Source: Adiantum capillus-veneris
Taxonomy: Eukaryota; Streptophyta; Polypodiopsida; Polypodiales; Pteridaceae
Assembly: GCA_014529385.2 (NCBI GenBank)
Contig: CM043960.1
Location: 119,172,543-119,236,542, forward strand
Length of the DNA stretch: 64,000 nt
Direction of reading: 5' to 3'
Notes under the pieces: model-generated
Database searches by the model: none
The model's input: only the letters and a program-made list of their open reading frames with translations
Told to the model about the DNA's origin: nothing
Program-made: the position numbers and the translations under genes
In this document: piece after piece, positions 43,859 to 56,232 of the stretch
Position numbering within the stretch: the stretch's first letter is position 1
Layout: each line of letters opens with the position of its first letter

Positions 43859-44086
43859 ATGATGCTCTCGGAATTTAGCTCTTTTTCAAGTTTATCATTT
43901 AAAGTAGTGAGTAAAATGGCCCCGGTTAAGAGAACTCGCTTCGGTGGTGCCCACAACCGAGAGGCGGGAACGAGCAATGTGAACGGAAAGGGAAAAGCTC
44001 CCATGGACGAACAAATACCGGCCATCTCACGGGCCATTGACGAAGAAATGGAAGAGGTACGTCATAATTTCATTCAAGTTGTTTAA
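43859..44086 (+). other. Short open frame in the nested insertion, unrecognised
   Basis: A 75-codon frame; the part from the second in-frame Met ('MAPVKRTRFGGAHNREAGTS') has a coding-like composition and resembles the start of a transposon protein. No family is recognised. It could be the first exon of a lost ORF. Confidence 0.3.
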
Positions 44087-44353
44087 TTTAACATTGCACA
44101 TGTTTAGCTAGGAATGAACATATCCCCAAAAATGTTGGAGAAATCCGATAGAAACCTCGGCATTAAATTCATTTGTACATTAAAGTCTAAAGTAGGAAAG
44201 AAATGATTGATGGGTATGCTGTTTGCAATAGGAAAGAATGTCTGCTAGGAAAAATTTAGCTCGACATGTTCATTCTATTTCCAATGTTGAATCAGTCCTG
44301 ACCCCCCTAATGATCACAGGGGGTAGAGTTCCTCGTTAAGGGATCTTGAATCC

Positions 44354-44471
44354 ATGACTTTCTTTTTATGCGGTGGATACCCACGACTTGCTTTCTATGC
44401 GGTGGGAACCCACGTCTTGCTTTCTATGCGGTGGGAGTGTCCATGTCGTGCTTTCTATGCGGTGGACATAC
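44354..44471 (+). repeat. Four tandem ~29-31-bp units
   Basis: Each unit has 'cttgctttctatgcggtgg' (first unit 'ctttctttttatgcggtgg') and a variable tail (ataccca, gaaccca, gagtgtcca, acatacc). Confidence 0.85.
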
Positions 44472-45140
44472 CTAGTTGTATGGGCAGCTAGGCGACAACG
44501 GGAGGAGTAAACTCTCATTGGAGGGGGGATGTTGTACCTCCAGAACATTGGAATTTTAATAAATAAGTTTGAGTATAATTTTTACTAGAATACTGTCTTG
44601 GTGCCGTTTGCAATACTGATTGAAGGGCTATCTTAATGAACAATGTGATTCGGAATCTAATCAAGGAATCTTTATGTTGAACAACCATTGTGGTAGTAAT
44701 TAAAACACACAAGGAAGTGTGAGTGTGGGGGTGGAAAGTGGGGGCTTGGCTCAGGTTGCCAATGCCTATGAGAAGGGTGGTCCCGATTGGTCGGGAACTC
44801 TCTATCCCCATAGTGTTAAAATCGATACTAGTAATACTCATTTCCCCTAGAGCGGCGAAGTCTCAAGTGTACGTGCCCCTGAAACATGGGGAAAAAGGCA
44901 CTCGAGGTTTCTCTCCTCTTGGAAGGTGGGTCTTAGGATCGCTAGATAGTTTAAGTACGCTTCCCCTGCGAGGTGGAGCTAGATCTCTTTGCTAGTAGGC
45001 TCGAACTCGATTCACTTTGTGATGAGAGATCGTCCGCTAGTTGAACCCCGAACCACTTTGTTCGCTTCCGTTATAGATCTAGTGGCCACCAGGTTCACCA
45101 TCAGATCCGCCGTTTGATACGGCGGGGTGGGGACCTCACA

Positions 45141-45715
45141 ACCTTTATACACAAAGTAAAGTACATGGCACGGTTTATTCCATTGTCTTCACAGCTCCTT
45201 TATCCATTACAGCAAGTGGAAAAGCATGATCCATTGCAATGGGATGACAAGTGTGAAGAAGTGTTTCAAGAGGTCAAAGAGGTGCTAGGGGGGTTGTCAG
45301 CCATGCAGGCTCCTGATTGGGAGCAAGTGTTTTATGTAAATCCATCAGTAGGGGATGATGCCATTGGAGCCATGCTATTGCAAAAGGGGAAGGGCAGCCA
45401 TTATATGAGGCCAGTGTATTGTGCAAGTCGAGTGAAGTTGGTAGCAGAGAGAAAGTTCTCGGAAGTAGAGCTAATGATGGCCAGTGTAATATTTGCTTGT
45501 CGTCCGACGATTTCGTCATTAATTGCTACCACGACCTTTTGTTTTCTTGATGAGTTACGCCTTTTTGCCACAGTTAATTTATGGCACTAACATGTCAAAT
45601 GTGGTCAAGAAATGGGTAATTGAGCTGCAAGAGTTTGAGTTCTCTTTTCTAGTGGAAGACAATACAAGGGATACCCTAGCTGATTTGTTGACGTACTAGG
45701 AGAATCCCCTTCTTG
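45141..45715 (+). pseudogene. Gypsy 1 RT end and first RNase H
   Basis: Resumes the connection segment ('KVKYMARFIPLSSQLLYPLQ') and runs into an RNase H: 'VNPSVGDDAIGAMLLQ', 'MRPVYCASRV' and 'FSEVELMMASVIFAC'. A frameshift near 45510 moves the homology ('IELQEFEFSF') to another frame. The position where gypsy RNase H has its first catalytic Asp reads Ser (PSVGDD), as in the second gypsy element. Degeneration of this first RNase H is a known trait of Tat-lineage elements that carry a second one. Confidence 0.8.
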
Positions 45716-45759
45716 TTTTAAGGAAGAGATGGTGAGAAAGGTAGTTGAAGAAGTGCCAC

Positions 45760-46175
45760 AGATCATCAATGAACATGTTTTGTTCTTTGATGGCTCATAC
45801 AGAAAGACCATGATGCGGCTTCGGGGGGTATAGCACTTTATGATCCAGAGGGGAAGCTAGTATAGAAGGTTGAGCATAAAAGGTGATTCCTTGTTAGTTG
45901 TGAATCAAGTGTTGGGTGTGTGGAAGAGCAAGAACACCTCATTGAAGGAAATGTGCTTCAGAATTAAAGGCCTGTTAAAAAAGTTCGAAGCATGGAGCAT
46001 CAGACACATTGAACGTGCTCTAAATGGAGAGGCACATGAAGCAGCTCAAAGCATGATTGGGGAGCTATTTGTGTTGGGGAGCACTTTACCTCTTTATCAT
46101 GGATGGGAAAGTTTGGCTCAAGAAGAGGAGTTTTTGCTAACAGGAATCATTCCAAAGGAGATTCATAAAGTCTAA
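45760..46175 (+). pseudogene. Gypsy 1 second (archaeal-type) RNase H
   Basis: 'VLFFDGSYRK' at about 45780-45810 gives the first catalytic Asp. After a frameshift the frame 45870-46175 gives 'GDSLLVVNQVLGVWKSKN' (Asp), then 'IRHIERALNGEAHEAA', where the last catalytic Asp of N-x-x-A-D is replaced by His. The middle Glu region is lost in the frameshift. The domain sits between the first RNase H and integrase, as in Tat-lineage gypsy elements. Confidence 0.78.
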
Positions 46176-46188
46176 GAAGTATGGTTTT

Positions 46189-46707
46189 GTGCGTAGAGCA
46201 TACAGGTACAAATTGATTGGTGATGTCTTATACATGAAAGGGGCTGATCTTGTGTTGAGACGTGTACCTTGGCGGGAGGAGCTTTATAGAGTGTTGGAAG
46301 AGAATCATGAAGGCGCATGTGGCGTCCATTTTTCTCTAAAGATCACCTTGCATAAGATCTTGCAAGAGGGGTATGTATGGCCTAGTTTTCACAAGGATGT
46401 TCACCATTGGTGTAGGTCTTGCAATAGGTGTCAAGCATTTGGGAAGAGAGTGTTGAAGCCAGAGCTATGAAAAACCATTATGGCATTTGATGTGTTTGAA
46501 AAGTGGGGGATTGATGCAATAGGCCCGCTACCTGTCACAAGCAGGGGCAAAAGCTATATTTTGACTGCAGTGGACTATCTCTCTAGATGGGCAGAGGCTA
46601 TAGCAGTAAAAAAAATCACTGCAAAGGATGTGGAAAAATTTGTATATGATGAAATATGTTGCAAGTTTGGGGTGCCATTGGAGCTACTTTCAGATAAGGG
46701 GCCATGA
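46189..46707 (+). pseudogene. Gypsy 1 integrase, zinc finger and core start
   Basis: The H2C2 finger shows 'NHEGACGVHFSLKIT' with 'WCRSCNRCQ'. The core begins at about 46490 with 'KWGIDAIGPLPVT', the first catalytic Asp, and continues to 'LLSDKGP' with the second Asp, then stops at TGA 46705-46707. A TGA at 46468-46470 separates finger from core. Confidence 0.85.
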
Positions 46708-47469
46708 TCTAGAGCTAAACTGCTAGACCTTTTATGTGCGAAGATGAAGATTAGGCATCAGCATACCACTCCTTATTACCCGCAGTGCAATGGCTTAAAT
46801 GAAAGATTCAATGGTGAGTTGTTACAAATTCTTTCGAAAGTGACATAGCACCAAGGAAAGAATTGGGATTTGGAATTGCCTAGTGCATTATGGGCTTACC
46901 GTACTTCGGTGAAGACAGGTACAAGGTTTACTCCATTTCATTTGGTGTATGGAAAGGAAGCACTATTGCCTGTGGAGGTAGAGTTGCCTGCAGTCGAGAT
47001 GTTACAGAAGTTGCTTGGGCTGTCTAGTGATGCATTAAAAGAGAGACTCTTGCAGTTACAAGAGGTTTAGTTGGATAGGATGAGTGCATTGGAACATTAT
47101 GGGCGGATGCAAGATAAGGCTTTGGCAAAGATAAATGAAAAGGTCAAAAGTAAGGGTATCAAGAATCATGACTTGGTTTTACGCTACAACAGTAAGTTGG
47201 ACAACACCTTCCAAAAGAAGTTTCAAATTAAGGGGGAAGGACCTTTCAAGGTAGTGGAGTGTTTTTCGAATGGTCCATATCAGTTGGCTAACCTGGATGG
47301 GGTTCTACATAAGTCAAGGGTAAATGGATTGCGTCTTAAATTATATCATGCCAGGTTAATGATGGTGGCGCACGATGACCTGTCTGCAGAACAAGCAGTG
47401 TTGGTGAAGGATGAGGAGACTTGTGACGTAGCGAGTCTCATATCGCTTTTTGTTGTTGATCATGAATGA
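46708..47469 (+). pseudogene. Gypsy 1 integrase, core end and C-terminus
   Basis: Carries 'TPYYPQCNGLNERFNGELL' with the catalytic Glu, then a TAG near 46846, 'ALWAYRTSVKTGTRFTPFHLVYGKEALLPVEVELPA', a TAG at 47068-47070, and the C-terminal DNA-binding part to 47469 ('GEGPFKVVECFSNGPYQLANLDGVLHKSRVNGLRLK'). The stop is followed 28 bp later by the 3' LTR. Confidence 0.87.
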
Positions 47470-47478
47470 TCTAGCACG

Positions 47479-47497
47479 CTAGGGGATGGGCAAATTA
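47479..47497 (+). other. Polypurine tract region of gypsy element 1
   Basis: CTAGGGGATGGGCAAATTA directly precedes the 3' LTR start TGTTAGGAG at 47498. Confidence 0.7.
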
Positions 47498-48626
47498 TGT
47501 TAGGAGTTTTTTGGAGCAAGGGATTGCACATATGTACATACACATGCACGGAGCATCGAATAAGGAATTGCCCATTTTCCAAAGCCAGGTGGTTACGTGG
47601 GGCCCACATGTATACCGGTAGGACATCATCTACATAGTGCATCGATTTTCACCATTACCAGTATCGGTGTGTTTTTTCTATAATAATGAGGAGTTGGTAG
47701 CATGTAAAAATTCTCAAGGAAGCTATCCGCGGGCTGACAACATGAGGTAAGCAGGACCGTCAGATGGCATCTAGTGGCGTCAGGAGGTCGAATGGGGTCA
47801 ATACTTGCACGCGGAGAAGTACGGACGCAACGTGGGTGTTTTCTTGTGATAATTATGCAGAAAGGTCATCATGAGGACCATCTTTTGGGGCCACTTCACA
47901 TGGTGGTGGGATGCATTATTTGAAAAATTTGAGTGCCAGGTGTGCGGATGGACGCAAAAGGGTGATAACTATGCACTGCGAGGTCAGTTTTTGCTCTGTT
48001 CGGGGTCCGTTTAAGGTCATCTAAAAGGCCAAGGGTGCCCAACTAATAAAGCTAAGTGTGGGAACTGAAAAAAAAGAGAGAAGACCAGAAAAATCATGGA
48101 GAAGAGAGGAGGAACAGCTGCAACTATGTTTTTGGGGTTTTTGGAGCTTGTTTTGGCCGTAAACTGCTCATTCGAGGTCGGATTTGAGCACTTTGACATT
48201 GTAGACTGGGGTTTTGGGCCGTTTCGGATGCAATGGCGCTGTCCATTTTTCCAAATTCCTCACTGTTTTTTTGCTGTTTTGGCTGTGTAAGTTTCTCCTA
48301 TGAGCGAAGCTTTTGTCCAATTTGTGATTGTATCTGCATTGTGTGAGCTGTTTGCCCCCTTGGTGTTGGCCTAAGCTCATTTGTATCTAAACATCAAAAG
48401 TTCTCCTCTTTTGAGCTGAGTTTTTTGGGTGTGTGTGTGTGTCTCTCTCTCTGTGTGGAGTGGGCAAGTGGATAGTCTCTCTCCTCTCACTCCATCGGTG
48501 TGTTCCCTGTCTCGGCCAGGTGGATTGTGTAAGCCGAGTGGTGCCCCATGGTATGTGTGTGTATCATCCCAAGAGTGTGTGTCGGGTCATTATAGAGACA
48601 TTGTGTGTATTTCCATCCCGCTCACA
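47498..48626 (+). repeat. 3' LTR of gypsy element 1
   Basis: Partner of 37272-38419, ending CCGCTCACA at 48626, followed by ACGT. Confidence 0.93.
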
Positions 48627-49560
48627 ACGTGTAGGAACATGGATCAAAGAGAAAGGTTTTCAAATCCAAAAATAAGTGGATAGTAGACTCCGTAGACTTC
48701 AAGTAAGCATTTGACCAAGTTTGGGGTTCTGATCTGTTGGAACATGGATCAAAATTCATGTCCCCATGTTAGATTTTAAGATTGTAACCTTACAGATGTG
48801 TAGTAAAGACCAACACAAACAACTTCTCCAAAAACAAGGGTACCAAAAAACTTCAAGAAGAGACTCAAACAAGTATAAAGTAAATCAAGACCAAAAACCA
48901 CAAAATAGACCGACAAAGTGACATTTGAGAGACCTAAGGGGAATTAAACCACCTAAAAATCACTTAATAGGTATCAAGAGACTATGACAAACCTGTGTGC
49001 TAATATCAAGTGATTGTGACCCTAGGGTGCATGGATCGTGATCCATGACCTTTTGAAACATAAAAGACATAGATTAGCATCAAAGTTAGCACTAGTCCCT
49101 GATAGCATAATGGTGTCTTCAAAATTCAATTTGGCACTGAATTGTGCAATAAACCAATGACTGTAAAGCAATAACCACCATAGTACTAGAGACCAATCAA
49201 GCCATATTTCAATGAAGGGTAGTGTAAATCAAGGGACTATACCTACCTTGGAGATGATCTGGGAGGAAAGTCTGTCTGATGCTTCTTTAGAGAGATCATA
49301 TATCTATATGGCTAAGGGATCCAAAAGTGTGAGTTTCAAGGAAGAAACCAAAAAGGGAGTAGGACCGTCACAGCCTGCACCAAACCTAAAACTTTTTAAG
49401 CTACAACCTATTAAAAATGTGGTCTACAGTAACACAGCACTATGCCTGATTGTGTTTGTGATACGTTTATCCCATAATGCAGAAATTTTGATACTTATGG
49501 CTTACATGTTGAGGCGGTCCGGGGCGGGCAACAAGAAGAGCAACCTCTAGATACCCTTCA
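48627..49560 (+). other. Copy B interior, resumed after gypsy element 1
   Basis: Holds the same palindromic-core motif as the leader of copy A: acatggatcaaa at about 48637, acatggatcaaaattcatgt at about 48743, and gcatggatcgtgatccatga at 49029-49048. A plus-strand frame at 49212-49550 (112 codons; 'MAKGSKSVSFKEETKKGVG') could be a gag start, but I do not recognise it. Confidence 0.5.
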
Positions 49561-52156
49561 AGGCTCCCATGCTGCTCAATGGGGCTGGGGCACAACACAA
49601 CACAACCCAAAACAACAAACCCCAAGCCAAATCCCAACTACACAAGGGGCACCACCTAGTTTAAGAGCGAACTAGGACGCAAAAGAGGAGAATCGTTAGA
49701 GCAACCCACAAACAAGCAAGGAATTTACACTAACCCTAACACCAATGGAACACTCTCACACACTAAAACAAGAGAGAGAGAGAGAGAGAGATGAGAGAGA
49801 GATGGTGCTCGGGCTGCTTTGAAGTGTATCGTTAATGATCAAGCAAACATAAATATATATATGTAAGAAAGGGAGAGAGGAGGGAAGGGGGTGCTTGTTG
49901 CACTAATGCCTTATTACAAATCTGTCATGACAAATCAAAGTGAGATTAGTATTTGTTCAACATAGCTTGCGTAAATTTCACCACAACACATCACAAGAAA
50001 AGCCACCCCAATCACTGTCTTAAGGCCAGGGGAGTCCTCTCCACCCTGTCGCCCTCTTACAGTATGTGGGATTTATGGCTAGATTGATGACAACACCAGA
50101 GACAAGCTATCAAGAACTTAACAAAAAACACCAAGATACTTACGCATCATTGTTGCCCATTACTTCACGTTGGAAGGGAGACAAAGTATCCAAGCTTAGT
50201 CCAAATCCACCCTCCTTGATTCAGCAAATGTTGGGCTTACACTAGTAGGAGAAATGATAGATTTCCTACTCTCAATTGAATGATCACTCTCTCTCTTACA
50301 ATGGCATAGAGTTCCCTTGTTAATCACCTATTACAACACATGCACATGCATAAGACAATGAGCTTCCACTCAAGAGCTCCTTCTAGAGAGGTTGAGCTTG
50401 GCTTCTCAAGCTATAGCATAGTGCTCTTGCTTATGGCTCCCCCTTTTTGTGCTAGCTACACCCTCCTTTTATAGCAATTTTGAAGGCTAGGGTTACTCCT
50501 CTAACCATGGTTGGGTTAGATTTTCAGCAATTTATCTAATTTCTTTTGCTTGGAATTATCAAGAAGTTGGTGGGGAAAGAGAGAGGAGAGAAATGGAGGT
50601 GATAGGATTTTTCATAGTGGGTTAGTGTTAGTAGAGTTAGTATTAATTTACAAATGGAATTGGATATTTACAATGGGAGTATCCATGTAGGATACAAATA
50701 AGGAAGAAAAACTCTTAAGAGGTAAGAAAAGGTGGATTTCTTACAAGGTTGATGCTCCAAGTGTCTTGAGTAGGGCCAATTTTGACGCTTGTTGACGGTC
50801 CACTAGCTTTGACGGTACATTTTTTCTCCACTCTTGACCTTCCTTGAGAGACAAGGTAATTGAAGCTGAGTAATCAACCACCATGATGCTGTCTTTTAAG
50901 AGAAGAGGCTGAATTTTGTGGTTTTTTTGATAGATATGGGTAATTTGGAGGAGGAAAAATGAGACTAGGTGGTCAATTTTGGAATGAAATTGTGTGTGGG
51001 AGGTATGAGTTCACCATGGTTTCTCTTATTCTTCAAGGTTGAGGAGAAGGTGAGTAGGGTGCAGAGAGGAGTGGTGAGAGAGGTGGGGATGATGAGTGGA
51101 GAAGTGTGTGTGAAAGAGGAAAATGATAAAGTGGAAGAGAGAGTGTGGCTGCATAGCATGGGAAAACTGGGGTCCACTAATAAAATCATAGCTCACAGCT
51201 CGTAGCTCAAAAAAATATGAAAACATTTGAGGCAAAAGTTCAGCCCACGAGCTACAACTTTTGTTTGTATCACCTTTTCAAATTCGGAGAGCAAGTGAAC
51301 TTTAAAAATTCAGCAAAACCGACCGCTTTTTTCCACTGCACAAGGTCTTTGTGGGGTCCTTCTTTGGATGATTCTTTTGAATACCTCCAAGAGTGAGCTC
51401 TCCATAGTGCATGTATGCATGCCACCTACCCTTGACCTTATTTGGTAGATCTATAATTGAAGATATTGTTGAGATCATGATATAAGTGAATAGTACAACT
51501 AAGAAAATCAAATATTGAGGGGTCTAAAAAATATGTACATGTCAAATATAAATAATATAAGTGGAAAAAATATAAAGGGGTCAAAAGAAATCTCTCTCAT
51601 TATGAGGCTACCATAAAAAGATAAATATTTTTGGTGTTCTAATTTTTTCGAAAAAAAAAAACAAAAAAAAAAAGATGTAGGAAGGAAAAAATCACAATAG
51701 TGAAAAAATATACACATAAATTAAACTAGTTTTTTTGGATTTTTGTTGGGGTGGAGTTACACCAAATATAAGAGAAGCTTACATGAAAAAATTTCTATAT
51801 GGAATAAAGAGTATGAAAAATGGAAAGAAAAATTGTGGTAATGGTGAGGCAATGTACAGAGCATAAATAACACACACCTATGTAGAAATATTTAAATAAA
51901 TACCAAAATAATTATGAAAAAATCTTTTATTTAGGCCCTATATACAAAGAAATATTTACATACGCATGGGCCATAATATACTTATATTTTTTATTTTTTT
52001 TATTTTTTTTGGCTCAACTAGCCCAATGACTAGCTAATTGAGGGTTTTTTAAGAAGATATGGGAAAAGTCCCGTGACTCACGCACGCCTATGTACAGTGA
52101 AATGGTAGGGATAGCCACAGTGTTTGGGTGATTTTGGTAGGGTGAGGTAACTCACT
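49561..52156. other. No gene recognised
   Basis: Repeat-like DNA with a GA microsatellite at 49768-49800 and A-rich runs at 51640-51680. Short frames on both strands show no domain. Confidence 0.5.
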
Positions 52157-53640
52157 GTGGCAATTACAAAGAGCCGAAAAACGGCTATCAATGTTTGCAC
52201 TTGTAATCTAGATCTCATCGAAAATACCATAATAATAAAAGTCCTTGCTAAGGGACTCAATCACATACCCACTTTTCCTAAAAACCCATATCTTGCTTTA
52301 ACAGCTTTACTTAGCTTTTTAATTGACCTTGTCGGTACTCTCCGACTGGAGAAGACAATATAATGGACTTAGTTAAATTGGTTGAAAAGTGCTTCTTTCA
52401 AAAGATATCACATATTACTTTGTAGTGGATGTCTATTAAGAGCACTTAGATCACACCACAACTAGCTGACGATTTTCAAAAACTTTCACATAACTAGTTT
52501 ATTGTTGGACTTGATAAAAGTTCCAATTGTCCCACTCTTATATACAAAAACTTGGCTTGGAATGCAGCTCACTCTAGGATTTTTGGGAAGGAATTCACAC
52601 CACTTAATACTTCCCCTTATGAGGTCACCTATGATATTTCAAAATATCTTGAAATATAGGGTATTCTATAAAAAATACAAAACTTCGTGTAATTTTCCCC
52701 ACCTATAAGCTACATAAGCATAAGTTTAGATGGATATCTGATGCCTTGAATTGTTTTTTTTTAAATTACCAAAGATAATACCCTTTGTCTTGACCTGATT
52801 CTTTCAGAATTTGAGAATGTTTATGCATCTAAACAACAAATCTGCTCTAACTTTCTTCAAATTCACTATAACCCATTCTGATTGGTAAAAAATGCCACTG
52901 AGGTTACACTAAACCTCCCTAAACAAATTTTCCATCTTTTCACAGCTGATATTACTCAGTGCTATAAGAATATAGCTTTGGAAGGTGAATTAGGACTGAA
53001 AGATGTTCTATCTGAGATGATTAAACTAGCCTTCAAAAATGCTAGGACTAATGGCTTCTTTTACATATCGCTCTCCAGAAAACCTAGATGGATAAAAAAA
53101 CCACAATCTTCTCATCCCCTTCACTTTCATGATATAAAAATTATCTTCGGTACTTGATAACTGTACCATCCTCTTCTGAGGATAGTTATTTAAGAAAAGC
53201 TAGGGCATTCCCATGGGGTTTTCCTGCTCACCTGTAATGTGTAATCTATACTTAGCCTTCTTTGAATATACATGGTTTCTCAAAACCATGAGTGAAAAAA
53301 GTAATTATCATAAACTTTCACTTTTTAATCATACTTACAAATATATGGATGACTTATTAAGCCTCAACAATAGATTATTCTTGAATGAGATTAATCTTGT
53401 TTATCCCAACTGCTTAAAAATTGAACCAATCTTTAAAATTGGGTTCACTACACCAACTGGCTTTTTTGTCATTACTATCCAATTCCTTAACTTTTCAATT
53501 GAACTACATACCCTTGTGTAGCAGACTATGACCATAAGTTCTCTTGGAAAAGAGACCTTTTAGATATCCCACGTATTGAATTCTTAAAAAAGAACAGTAA
53601 TCGTCCACATAAAGCTTCTCTTGGTAGACATTAGCCTCCT
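52157..53640 (+). pseudogene. Penelope-like element reverse transcriptase relic
   Basis: Broken plus-strand frames read in order as a Penelope-like (PLE) RT. The N-terminal 'VLAKGLNHIPTFPKNPY' motif is at about 52225-52290. A 'LDKSSN' thumb/finger region lies near 52510. 'LHKHKFRWISDAL' is at about 52710-52745. 'FTADITQCYKNIALEG' (catalytic Asp, motif A) is at about 52935-52985. 'GFSCSPVMCNLYLAFFEY' is at 53213-53270, 'YKYMDDLL' (the YxDD box) at about 53338-53360, and 'NSNRPHKASL' near 53592-53622. Motif order and the KGL-x-(F/H)IPTP-like start are PLE traits, unlike LTR, LINE or group-II RT. Several stops and frameshifts make it dead. No GIY-YIG endonuclease was seen; a 113-bp C/CT/CA repeat follows at once. 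Confidence 0.75.
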
Positions 53641-53646
53641 ATACCT

Positions 53647-54152
<506 letters not shown>

Positions 54153-54289
54153 TATTGGGTTAGATGCAAAAACATGGTACCCTAATCATCAATGGCTGAC
54201 GTTAGGCTATGGAGGGTGAAACCTTAGCTTAACCATGGTGTTAGGGTTAGGGTTAGAGATATGGAGGTTAGGTTATGCCAAGTGCAATA

Positions 54290-54379
<90 letters not shown>

Positions 54380-54565
54380 CACAATTATAATGCTCAAAGT
54401 GAGATAGATTGATTAAAGAATATCCTCTAATATAGGTTTACTTATTTACAATCATTGGCTAGAAAGGTTGCAACCTCTTGCTATTGGATCATCTCATCAA
54501 TGATCTTTTCCTAGGTGGCTAGAGTACTTTCCCATATGGTGCCATAAGTTGGGCTTATCCTAACA
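54153..54565 (-). repeat. 3' LTR of the degenerate element
   Basis: Partner of 56988-57342 with an expanded TA/GA microsatellite in the middle. Confidence 0.78.
54292..54376 (+). repeat. (TA)n then (GA)n microsatellite
   Basis: About 28 TA units run into about 13 GA units inside the LTR. The other LTR has only a short GA run at 57135-57150 at the same place, so this grew after insertion. Confidence 0.95.
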
Positions 54566-54582
54566 ATTGCCCCCTTAAGAAA
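54566..54582 (-). other. Polypurine tract of the degenerate element
   Basis: The minus strand reads TTTCTTAAGGGGGCAAT, followed by the LTR start TGTTAGGATAAG. Confidence 0.75.
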
Positions 54583-56050
54583 AATTTGGGGTTTACAAAG
54601 TTTTCATTTATTTTTGCGTTCATATACTCGTGTCGTGGTTCACTCTAGGCTAACATGATTCATCTACCTATATATCATGATGATTCTCACTTGCTTTAAC
54701 ACTCCAAGGTTTTCAAATGGATACATCGTGGAAATTCTACCAAATTTAGCGACCATGGTCCAATGTCCCATGACACATCACAATGGTTCTCTATTAAATT
54801 CATAGCTATGATTCACAAATGTGACTTAGTAGATCTACTAATACTTCTAGGTAGTAAAAAATTTCATTCATATGTATGTCAAGAGGTAATCATATGTTTC
54901 CTCATCAAAATTTTGTTCATTTTGTTGTGGTCATTGCTCTTCTCTTAATCTCGTTATCTTCATATTGATGTCATCTTCAGTGGTGTTGTTGGTCCATTTT
55001 ATAGAAAATGCAACCGTCATGGAAAATGTCGTAATGTACACATACAATACAAACGTGATGCTTATCTGTACGCTCGTCGTGATAATGGGCGGTCTTATCA
55101 CAAAGGACTTCTTGGGAAATGTATGATCCTAGGCTTAGTGCTTTTGCTCACAAATATTGCATATATTTCTATCATCACTTTTATTTCCATCAAGGTGTGT
55201 TTGTGGCAGGTGGTCTTGGAGGAGCTTTAGCCCGTGGGATTGCTCCTAAATACAAAAGTAAAAGGCTATGAGCATGGAGCTCATGGTAATGTGGGCCTTG
55301 GAACCGCACTATGGGAATGAGGGCTTAGAAAGATGCAAGGCCAAGTAGTGAGAATCGTTGCTATGATAAATCCTAATAAATAATATTGCAAAAATAAAAG
55401 GGAGGCTTTACAGGTTAATGAGAGCAGGTGCAACAGTATCCTTGCCAAGGCAAGAAAATAATATGTGCACTGGGCTGGCATCGATGAGGCATCACAAGAT
55501 GAGTATGTGCATGAGAAAATTGTAGTAATTGAGCCCTAATGTAGGCCACGTGAAGGCAAAGCAGTGGGTTAAATGTTATCAAATATATCAAGAACTTGCA
55601 GTGCCTCAACAGGCTGATGTTGCAACCAAGCATGTGAGGTTATGACATCAAATGGGGCAATTTTTTTATGATTATCATTTGCTAGCTCTTATGTGGAGCA
55701 ATAAGGGGCAAACAACTAGAAAAATATTGCAAGAGCCCAATTGTAGTGAGGCTGGCCAATTGCAAGTTTGACGATGTGGCTCCTTGGAAACAATTGTGCA
55801 TGGACAAAATCTCGTGTAGAAAAGTGGCTTCAATGGTAGAGCAAGGAGCAGCTTTATGCAGTGGAGGGCCAATGTTGGGAGAGATAGTGATGATGGCAGT
55901 ATAGTCCATGTGTGGGTTAAGAATGGTTGTGATTCAGTGAAGCACTCATGACTCGTTCATTTTGGGACTTGTATAGAATTAAGTAACTGCCAAGTTGACT
56001 TCCTTGCCTCCTAAAACTAGGAGGTTCCCACCAAAACAACATGCACGTGC

Positions 56051-56059
56051 GCACACACA

Positions 56060-56107
<48 letters not shown>

Positions 56108-56151
56108 TTTTCATGATTTAATAATGCACGCACACACACACACACACACAC
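56051..56151 (+). repeat. (CA)n microsatellites
   Basis: Two CA runs split by a short unique stretch. Confidence 0.93.
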
Positions 56152-56232
56152 TTTAGCATCAATCTGAAGGAAATTACAGAGAAATGGTGCTCTATGTATG
56201 TAGGATTAATCATGCAATTACTTGTGACTATG

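Larger units (their letters stand above)
42309..45139. mobile_element. Nested DNA-transposon-like insertion (Mutator-like TSD)
   Basis: The RT frame breaks at 42308 and resumes exactly at 45141. The break is flanked by caacctttgta (42298-42308) and caacctttata (45140-45150), a 10-of-11-bp duplication of the size Mutator-like elements make. Inner ends are weakly inverted: AGGTC-(n)-ACCCCG-ATCAAA on the left, and the inverse of the same words with 3-4-bp indels on the right. The 2.8 kb holds a long CA repeat, a short tandem repeat at 44354-44471 and no transposase. I read it as a non-autonomous MULE. The weak terminal repeats leave room for another type. Confidence 0.7.
37272..48626 (+). mobile_element. 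Ty3/gypsy LTR retrotransposon 1 (Tat-like, dead)
   Basis: Seen: 1148-bp and 1129-bp direct repeats at 37272-38419 and 47498-48626, TG...CA ends, outer bases ACGT at 37268-37271 and 48627-48630 (AACGT if the terminal A is shared). Between them gag, protease, RT, RNase H, a second RNase H and integrase follow in Ty3/gypsy order on the plus strand. The first ~163 bp of the LTRs differ at six positions. Stops and frameshifts occur in gag, RT, both RNase H regions and integrase. A 2.8-kb element sits inside at 42309-45139. The second RNase H places it near the Tat lineage of plant gypsy elements. Confidence 0.94.

Noticed and set aside
54240-54265. Telomere-like ttagggttaggg words near 54243 and 57080
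   Set aside because: Only two or three units, and shared by both LTRs of the element, so part of the LTR and not a telomere relic.
54960-55160. Arg/Lys-rich coding-like stretch in the degenerate LTR element
   Set aside because: No family recognised and flanked by stops; not enough to call a captured gene.
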